Below, piece by piece: positions 58,481-64,000 of a DNA stretch of 64,000 bases. Numbering within the stretch: the stretch's first letter is position 1; each line of letters begins with the position of its first letter. The DNA is from an uncultured Algibacter sp. (GTDB lineage Bacteria; Bacteroidota; Bacteroidia; Flavobacteriales; Flavobacteriaceae). A program made the position numbers and the translations under genes. The notes under the pieces were generated by a model. It was not told the DNA's origin. It saw only the letters and a list, made by a program, of their open reading frames with translations, and made no database searches. The stretch is from the NCBI RefSeq assembly GCF_947487575.1, contig NZ_CANKXG010000013.1, positions 46,397 to 110,396 on the forward strand. The letters are read 5' to 3'.

Positions 58481-59497
58481 TTAATCTAGTTTTATTCTTT
58501 CATCTCTATTAGCTAATTCCCAAGCAGTATGAAATATTAGTCTTGTACGAGTTTCTAAAAAGGCATAATTAATTTTATTTGGTGTGTCCGATGGTTTATG
58601 ATAATCAGCATGCGTACCATTAAAATAGAATATTACTGGAACGTTGTTTTTTGCAAAATTGTAATGATCTGATCGGAAATAAAAACGGTTAGGGTCATTA
58701 TCATCATTATAAGTATAATCAAATTCTAAATTGAAATATTGCTTATTAATTGCTTCGGAAACATTGTGTAACTCTTTACTTAATTTATCAGATCCAATAA
58801 GGTATAGATAGTTTTTGCCTCCTGCTTCATGTTTAGAGTCTACACGACCAATCATATCAATATTTAAATTTGCAACTGTATTTTTTAAAGGAAAAATGGG
58901 GTCCTCATCTGCATAATAGCGTGAGCCGTAAAGTCCAATTTCTTCTCCTGTCACATGTAAAAATACAATAGTGCGTTTAGGGCCATTTCCATCTTTTTCA
59001 GCAGCTTTAAAAGCTTCGGCAATTTCTAAAATAGCAACAGTTCCTGAGCCATCATCATCAGCACCGTTATTAATATCACCATTTCCAGAAATACCTATAT
59101 GATCTAAGTGTGCAGAAATAATAATAACTTCATCTGGTTTTTCGCTTCCTTTGATATAGGCAATTACATTTTCTGAATCTTCAATACCACTTTTATTAAA
59201 ATACGATGCGGGAATCTCTTGAAAATAATCATCTTTAGCAATAGGTGATTCAATATTATTTGATTTATAATTGTTTTTTATAAATTCAATAGCTTTTTTT
59301 TGCCCAGGTTCACCTGTTTTTCTTCCTTCAAAATCATCTGAGGCATAGGTGAAAAGCATGTCTTTAAGTTCATTAGAGGTTATTGTAGTTGCATAAGTTT
59401 CAGGACTAACGTCTTTATCTGTATTATTTTTATTTTGTGATGAACTGCAAGAAGATAAAAGAGTGCTAACACAAATAAGAATGGCTAAATTTTTCAT
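58481..59497 (-). CDS. M28-family zinc aminopeptidase, lipoprotein, paralogue 1
   Basis: A lipobox (LLSSC, Cys 17) anchors the protein. The zinc ligands and catalytic residues are in SAHLDHIG near 130, NGADDDGSG near 145, HVTGEEIGLYGS near 183, NIDMIGR near 215 and ADYHKPSDT near 300, the usual M28 set. It should remove N-terminal residues from peptides at the cell envelope. The neighbour at 59562 is a paralogue with the same motifs, and the pair looks like a recent tandem duplication. Confidence 0.92.
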   Translation of the reverse strand: MKNLAILICVSTLLSSCSSSQNKNNTDKDVSPETYATTITSNELKDMLFTYASDDFEGRKTGEPGQKKAIEFIKNNYKSNNIESPIAKDDYFQEIPASYFNKSGIEDSENVIAYIKGSEKPDEVIIISAHLDHIGISGNGDINNGADDDGSGTVAILEIAEAFKAAEKDGNGPKRTIVFLHVTGEEIGLYGSRYYADEDPIFPLKNTVANLNIDMIGRVDSKHEAGGKNYLYLIGSDKLSKELHNVSEAINKQYFNLEFDYTYNDDNDPNRFYFRSDHYNFAKNNVPVIFYFNGTHADYHKPSDTPNKINYAFLETRTRLIFHTAWELANRDERIKLD

Positions 59498-59561
59498 GAA
59501 TTTGTAATTTTTTATTAAGCTATATTACAAAAATGAATTAATAGACTGATAAATTTTCAAT

Positions 59562-60614
59562 CTATTTTAACAATTCATTGTTTGCATCAATTACAAGCCT
59601 GTTTTTTTGATTAGCAATCTGCCAGGCTGTTGCAAAAATAAGTTTTGTACGTTTTTTAAGTAATGAGTAATCTATTTTATCTGGTGTATCCGAAGCCTTA
59701 TGATAATCTTCATGTTCACCATTAAAATAGAAAATAACAGGAATGTTTTGTAAAGCAAAATTATAATGATCAGATCTAGAGTAATAACTGTTCCTTTCGC
59801 CTATCTTATTAAATCTATAGTCAATATTAATATTAAAGAAGGTGTTATTGATTTTTTCAGAAATATAATGGAGTTCTTTACTTAATCTATCAGATCCTAT
59901 TAAATAAATGTAGTCTTTGTTGTTTATATGTATATCATCAACACGACCAATCATATCTATATTAAGATTAGTAATGGTGTTTTCTAAAGGAAAAACTGGA
60001 TGCTTTGTGTAGAATTCTGAACCTCTTTTACCAATTTCTTCAGCTGTTAAATGAAGAAATAAAATACTACGTTTTGGTCCGTAACCATCTTTCTTTGCCA
60101 TAGTAAATGCTTGAGCCATTTCCATAATAGCAACAGTTCCAGAACCATCATCATCTGCGCCATTATTTATTTGTCCATCATTAGAAACTCCTAGATGATC
60201 TAAATGCGCCGAAATAATAATAATTTCTTCTGGTTTTTCTGTGCCTTCAATAAAGGCTAATACATTTTCAGAACTTTTATAATTATTCGAAAAAAAACTA
60301 GCAGGTATAGTTTGGTAATAGTTTTCGCCTTCAAAGGGCGATTTAATTTGCTCGTTTATATAATAAGACTTCAAAAAATTAGTGGCTAACTTTTGCCCTG
60401 GGGTACCAACTTTTCTGCCCATAAATTCATTGGACGAAAATTTATATAAATGTGTTTTTAATTCTTTGGTTGTTATTGTATTAGCATACTTAATTACTAA
60501 AGCACTATCGCATAGTACAATATTATCTTTAAGATTTTGAAGTTTTACTTCATATTTTGGTTTAGAACATGTTCCTACCAATGCAATTAGAGAGAGGATA
60601 CAAAAAGTTTTCAT
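59562..60614 (-). CDS. M28-family zinc aminopeptidase, lipoprotein, paralogue 2
   Basis: The second M28 copy has the same motifs: SAHLDHLG, NGADDDGSG, HLTAEEIGKRGS, NIDMIGR and EDYHKASDT. I chose ATG 60614, which gives a lipoprotein signal peptide (ALVGTC, Cys 16); an ATG at 60638 adds eight residues. It differs from paralogue 1 around residues 20-50. The gap between the two genes is 64 bases, so they may be transcribed together. Confidence 0.9.
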   Translation of the reverse strand: MKTFCILSLIALVGTCSKPKYEVKLQNLKDNIVLCDSALVIKYANTITTKELKTHLYKFSSNEFMGRKVGTPGQKLATNFLKSYYINEQIKSPFEGENYYQTIPASFFSNNYKSSENVLAFIEGTEKPEEIIIISAHLDHLGVSNDGQINNGADDDGSGTVAIMEMAQAFTMAKKDGYGPKRSILFLHLTAEEIGKRGSEFYTKHPVFPLENTITNLNIDMIGRVDDIHINNKDYIYLIGSDRLSKELHYISEKINNTFFNINIDYRFNKIGERNSYYSRSDHYNFALQNIPVIFYFNGEHEDYHKASDTPDKIDYSLLKKRTKLIFATAWQIANQKNRLVIDANNELLK

Positions 60615-60730
60615 GTATATTAAGTTATTATTAATCACACATAACTTACAATCTTGTTATTTTGTTAGGGAGAAAAATTATTAGTTTTATTAAGTCTTGG
60701 GCAAAGATACAAATTCTGAGAAGAAATTAC

Positions 60731-61096
60731 TTACTCATTAATTGTGATGTCTTCTAAGTCGGAATCATCTATTTCAATATCAAGTTCTTCTAGTTCTTCT
60801 ATCGACTCCTCTTCAAGTTTACTTTCAGTAGCTTCAATATCCTTAGTGTTTGTAACTTCAGTTTTAGAAAATATAGATTTATATGTGGTTAGTACTAGTG
60901 CAGCAATGGTTAAAAGAAATGAAAATTGAATTATCTTTTTTACATGCCCTGATTTTTTGGATAAATAAAAAGCAATTAAGCCAAAAATTAGCGCAGCTAC
61001 TGCAGGGAAAATAGCGAGGTTAGAAATAGGTAAAACAGAAAAAATAATAGCGAATACTGATGCAATTAAAGCTAAAAAAGTAAAAAGTCTTTTCAT
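60731..61096 (-). CDS. Small membrane protein with acidic tail
   Basis: The 121-residue protein has three hydrophobic segments (about 5-22, 25-45 and 55-72) and then a strongly acidic C-terminus (EATESKLEEESIEELEELDIEIDDSDLEDITINE). I recognise no family. It lies between the M28 pair and the DUF3108 gene, 11 bases after the DUF3108 stop, so the two are probably co-transcribed. Confidence 0.65.
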   Translation of the reverse strand: MKRLFTFLALIASVFAIIFSVLPISNLAIFPAVAALIFGLIAFYLSKKSGHVKKIIQFSFLLTIAALVLTTYKSIFSKTEVTNTKDIEATESKLEEESIEELEELDIEIDDSDLEDITINE

Positions 61097-61107
61097 TTTA
61101 AATATGT

Positions 61108-61866
61108 TTAATGTTTTAAACCAGAAACAGATTTTATTTTTAATTCGCCAGATCCAACTGGGATTTTAAATTTTACTAAAACAGGAATTTTATTTTCATC
61201 AGCGGTTAGCCAAAGTGTACCGTTTAATGTGTTAGAACTTGCAGAACCTATAGATAATTTATAACAAGCTTTTTTTCCTAAAGGGGTAGATATGGTTTCT
61301 TTACCCAAATAGGTAACTTTTCCTTTTTCTTCAGTTCTATCAAATAAAATGCTAAATACTTTGCTAGTACCAGGGCTTAAGTTTCTTAAGTCAAAAGTTC
61401 TTATGCCATATAATGTCGATATAATGTCTTTAGTATCAGGAGCAATAGATATTGTTTTGTTTTCAACATGATTGTTCTTTTTTGTTTGAACACTTTTAAC
61501 CGTATTCGTTTTATGGCTAAAGGTATACTTCATATTTTTATAATAACCACCCTCGTTAATATCTCTATTATGTAAATAAGGCTTTAGGGTTTTCGGATTC
61601 ACATAAGTTTCATATAAATCTCTAATTTTAAAAAAACTATCCCATTTGCTATAGGTGAAAGCTGTACATTTTAATCGTAAAAGTGTTGCTTTTGACGTTT
61701 TAACAGCATCAGTTTCCATAGTCACTTCAGCCAAGTTTGTCATAATACCAGACATATTATAAGATGCCGTGTAGACTAGTTTTTCGCCAACTCCAACGGC
61801 ATTATTATTTTGAGCATTTAATGCTAAAGAGAATAAGAATGTTAATAAAAAAGAAAAACGAAGCAT
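61108..61866 (-). CDS. Secreted DUF3108 protein
   Basis: The start ATG 61866 gives MLRFSFLLTFLFSLALNAQ, a normal signal peptide; an upstream ATG adds ten residues. The mature DUF3108 domain has GVGEKLVYTASYNMSGIMTNLAEVTMET, YETYVNPKTLKPYLHNRDINEGGYYKNMKYTF and GTLWLTADENKIPVLVKFKIPVGSGELKI. The family occurs in Bacteroidetes and Proteobacteria; its function is unknown. It is followed by the small membrane protein. Confidence 0.87.
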   Translation of the reverse strand: MLRFSFLLTFLFSLALNAQNNNAVGVGEKLVYTASYNMSGIMTNLAEVTMETDAVKTSKATLLRLKCTAFTYSKWDSFFKIRDLYETYVNPKTLKPYLHNRDINEGGYYKNMKYTFSHKTNTVKSVQTKKNNHVENKTISIAPDTKDIISTLYGIRTFDLRNLSPGTSKVFSILFDRTEEKGKVTYLGKETISTPLGKKACYKLSIGSASSNTLNGTLWLTADENKIPVLVKFKIPVGSGELKIKSVSGLKH

Positions 61867-62037
61867 AAATTTATTTTTTTGATTATAACGTACCATTAAT
61901 CATTTATTGTGCCGAAAATACAATGCTTAAAGGTATTATGCTAATTTATTATGAATATTGAAAAGTCTGTTTAGCTGATTTATGTCATAGTTTTTATTAT
62001 GTAAAAAAGATAAGTTTACTAGATAATATCTAATATC

Positions 62038-62880
62038 ATGAAAAATGTTCTGCTACCTACCGACTTTTCAAAAAATTCTATAAACGCTATTTATTATGCT
62101 TTAGAGTTCTTAAAAGGTCAAAAATGTAAGTTTTATATCGTGAATGTTCAGAAAGCTTCTTCTTTTATAACTGATGATATGATGGTCGTTAATTCGTCTA
62201 CAAGTATTTATAAAACAGTGATTGATGCTGCAAAAAAGTCTATTTCAAATATAATAACTACAGTTAGCGAAGAGTTTGGAAATGAAAATTATCAATTTCA
62301 TTCTATTGTTGATTATGATAATTTTATAGATTCCATTAACCAAGTTGTTGAAAAACGCAATATAGATTTAATTATTATGGGAACAAAAGGTGCTTCTGGT
62401 ATATCAAAAATGCTTTTTGGTAGCAATACAGTTCGTGTAATGCAACGCTGTAATGCATCTGTGTTGGCAATTCCTGAGGGCTGTAAGTTTAAAAAAATAA
62501 ATCACTTAGCTTTTGCAACAACAAATTCAAAAAGTTTTAAAAAGGAACACTTACAGGTTTTAATTAAAATAAAAGAATTAAAAAGTACTTCAATGCAGAT
62601 ACTTCATTTAGCAGACCAAAATCATTTGGTATATGATGCTTATGATAATATGGATTTCTTTGATAAAAATTTTAATGATGCAAGCCACGAATTTATTGAT
62701 GCTCCAAGTGATGATATGTTCAATGTTGTACACAATTACATTAGAAAAAATAATATTAACATGCTAGCAATTATGAATAAAAAACACTCGTTTCTAGAAC
62801 GCCTTTTTAAAACCCATACTGTAGAGCGGTTTGCCTTTAAAATTGATATTCCGCTTTTAGTTATGCAAATGAGTGAATAA
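62038..62880 (+). CDS. Universal stress protein, two domains
   Basis: The first UspA domain starts MKNVLLPTDFSKNSINAIYYAL and has the ATP-binding motif IIMGTKGASGISKMLFGSNTVRVMQRCNASVLAIP near 113-150. The second domain (about 155-280) is degenerate: it ends with MLAIMNKKHSFLERLFKTHTVERFAFKIDIPLLVMQ but lacks the G-2x-G-9x-G loop. The protein should bind ATP through the first half only. The cytochrome c gene follows after 48 bases. Confidence 0.9.
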   Translation: MKNVLLPTDFSKNSINAIYYALEFLKGQKCKFYIVNVQKASSFITDDMMVVNSSTSIYKTVIDAAKKSISNIITTVSEEFGNENYQFHSIVDYDNFIDSINQVVEKRNIDLIIMGTKGASGISKMLFGSNTVRVMQRCNASVLAIPEGCKFKKINHLAFATTNSKSFKKEHLQVLIKIKELKSTSMQILHLADQNHLVYDAYDNMDFFDKNFNDASHEFIDAPSDDMFNVVHNYIRKNNINMLAIMNKKHSFLERLFKTHTVERFAFKIDIPLLVMQMSE

Positions 62881-62928
62881 TTTTTTTAAACCTTATTTGA
62901 ATAATTTATAAATTAAAATTTCAGCGCA

Positions 62929-63390
62929 ATGAAAAATGCTCTATGCTTAACAGTTCTAATGGTTGTATTATTAACCAGTTGTAATAACTCTAAAAATAGA
63001 GTATTAGACACAGCACAAAACAATATTAAAAAACAGGATACCATTCACCCCGGAAAAAAACTTATGGAAACATATTGTTATGCGTGTCATGATGCCACAA
63101 CTTCTGAAGATAAAAGACTAGCACCACCCATGATTGCTATTAAAAGGCGTTATATTTTTAAAGATACCTCAAAAGAAGAATTTATTACAGATATGCAAAA
63201 TTGGATTAAGAACCCCACTGAAAAAGATGCAAAAATGTATGGAGCTGTAAGGCGTTTTGGCGTGATGCAAAAATTACCTTATCCTGAAGATGTTATTGAT
63301 CAAATAGCAGATTATATATATGATTATAATATAGAACAACCCGAATGGTTTGAGGCGCATTATAATCAAAACATGAAAAAAAAGATTTAA
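62929..63390 (+). CDS. c-type cytochrome lipoprotein
   Basis: A lipobox (LLTSC, Cys 18) is followed by the haem motif CYACH (residues 50-54) and a candidate axial Met in MYGAVRRFGVMQKLPYPED near 103-118. The single haem and 153-residue size suggest a periplasmic or outer-membrane-facing electron carrier. The fused CcsB-CcsA protein at 46639-49827 would mature it. It follows the universal stress protein gene and may be co-regulated with it. Confidence 0.88.
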   Translation: MKNALCLTVLMVVLLTSCNNSKNRVLDTAQNNIKKQDTIHPGKKLMETYCYACHDATTSEDKRLAPPMIAIKRRYIFKDTSKEEFITDMQNWIKNPTEKDAKMYGAVRRFGVMQKLPYPEDVIDQIADYIYDYNIEQPEWFEAHYNQNMKKKI

Positions 63391-63482
63391 TTAATTCAAT
63401 TAACTAAAAGAAAAAAAGGGTTAAAAGTGTAACAAATCATACCGTTGTGCGTCATATAAGTATCAATCAATAATTAATCATC

Positions 63483-63821
63483 ATGCGACAAGACAATCAA
63501 CTATTAGTCATCACACATTTAAGTCAGTTAATCACTTTGGTTACTGGTTTTGGTAGTTTATTATTACCGCTAGTGCTATGGCTTACACAAAAAGAAAAAG
63601 TGTATCAAATGGATACTCACGGAAAAAACATTATAAACTTCCAGTTAAGTTTAATCGTATATTGTCTAATCTGTATTCCGTTAATATTATTATTCGGTTT
63701 AGGGCTTTTAGGCTTTATCGTTTTAGGCATCATCTCCGTTATATTTCCTATAGTAAATGCTATACGAGCAAGCCGAGGCGAAACCCCAACATACCCTTTA
63801 TCTCTTAATTTTATTAGTTAG
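63483..63821 (+). CDS. DUF4870 membrane protein
   Basis: The 112-residue protein has three membrane segments. The family opening RQDNQLLVITHLSQLITLVTGFGSLLLPLVLWLTQKEKVYQMDTHGKNIINFQLSL is clear. The function is unknown. It is transcribed from the plus strand alone; the 92-base gap before it has no clear promoter match. Confidence 0.88.
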   Translation: MRQDNQLLVITHLSQLITLVTGFGSLLLPLVLWLTQKEKVYQMDTHGKNIINFQLSLIVYCLICIPLILLFGLGLLGFIVLGIISVIFPIVNAIRASRGETPTYPLSLNFIS

Positions 63822-63824
63822 TGA

Positions 63825-63844
63825 ATTCCCGTGCAAACGGGAAT
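63825..63844. repeat. ATTCCCGT-GCAA-ACGGGAAT hairpin
   Basis: A perfect 8-bp inverted repeat with a four-base loop, reminiscent of the ATTCCTGC palindromes at 39805 and 12631. Confidence 0.7.
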
Positions 63845-63886
63845 CTTTTAAGGCAAATTCCTTAATCGATTTACGAGATAAAACAA

Positions 63887-63915
63887 AACGCTCACTTTTA
63901 GTGGGCGTTTTTTTT
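63887..63915 (+). terminator. Intrinsic terminator after the DUF4870 gene
   Basis: AACGCTCAC and GTGGGCGTT form a 9-bp stem (one G-T pair) around TTTTA, followed by eight T residues. Confidence 0.82.
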
Positions 63916-63923
63916 GTTTAAAA

Positions 63924-64000
63924 TGTCCCGTCCTGAAATAGCGATACACTAAAACATTAGTGTAATGAAAACATCGGAAAACACTGGGTACGTAAAGCGT
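63924..64000 (+). mobile_element. Left end of an IS3-family insertion sequence (truncated by window)
   Basis: TGTCCCGTCCTGAAATAGCG begins abruptly after the terminator and has the look of a terminal inverted repeat (TG...). ATG 63965 then opens a frame reading MKTSENTGYVKR at the window edge, which I recognise as the start of OrfA transposases of flavobacterial IS3/IS150-type elements. The remainder lies outside the window, so family and integrity are not settled. Confidence 0.7.

Overview
This AT-rich window with compact operons comes from a member of the Bacteroidetes, most likely Flavobacteriaceae. The evidence is consistent: a PorV/PorQ-family outer-membrane protein, a fused CcsB-CcsA cytochrome c maturation protein, bacillithiol enzymes (BshB1 and a YfiT-type transferase), DUF3276, DUF2911, DUF2490, DUF4105 and DUF1573 proteins, a 315-residue NusB, lipoprotein signal peptides, few Shine-Dalgarno sequences, and promoters of the Bacteroidetes TTTG / TAnnTTTG type. 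No rRNA, CRISPR array or complete prophage is present. One tRNA (His, GTG) is found. The right edge enters an IS3-family element.

Layout. 1-2.4 kb is the end of a surface-polysaccharide locus (glycosyltransferase, sugar-phosphate transferase). 2.4-7.2 kb holds a DUF4105 (Lnb-like)/PorV-family pair, pssA, a TerC-family protein and an unrecognised membrane-anchored protein. 7.3-12.6 kb holds lptB, tatC, kdsD and recQ. 12.8-20.3 kb is mixed housekeeping: esterase, cyclophilin-FKBP fusion, bacillithiol transferase, acetyltransferase, thioredoxin-like protein, csaA, DUF3276 and an MsbA-type ABC exporter. 20.5-22.4 kb is nusB-DUF1573-yajC. 22.6-29.8 kb is a one-direction run that looks like a light and photo-oxidative stress cluster: photolyase, SRPBCC, TspO, glutathione peroxidase, SDR, two 71-residue paralogues, an ABC1 kinase, a TetR regulator and an aquaporin. 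It also contains a collapsed second aquaporin gene. 31-36.5 kb is a PIG-L deacetylase / 36-residue membrane peptide / sodium-solute symporter / oxidoreductase operon. 38.4-39.6 kb is a beta-lactamase-fold lipoprotein with unusual flanks. 39.9-45.6 kb is a long minus-strand series (DUF2520, kdsC, UbiA-type, maf, lipoprotein, mscS, corA). 45.9-50.3 kb carries a truncated haemoglobin, ccsBA and a DinB protein. 50.7-53.5 kb carries DUF3307/SatD with a 28-bp-periodic operator array, mscL, a basic 51-residue protein and a HAD phosphatase. 53.6-58.1 kb carries rlmF (frameshifted near its start), DUF2490, SLC13 and bshB1. 58.1-64 kb carries tRNA-His with two degenerate upstream half-copies, two M28 peptidases, DUF3108, a universal stress protein, cytochrome c and DUF4870.

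The most unusual non-coding content is a modular intergenic repeat. There are six clear copies and one decayed copy, with ends GCGTTA...TAACGC and exchangeable internal hairpins. In one copy both ends have changed together so that they still pair. Other points worth checking are the decayed aquaporin that now supplies the last codons of the ABC1 kinase gene, the tRNA-His half-copies, the SatD operator array, the rlmF frameshift and a UbiA-family gene that appears to begin at ATT. All alignments were made by eye, and family names come from motif recognition, not from searches.
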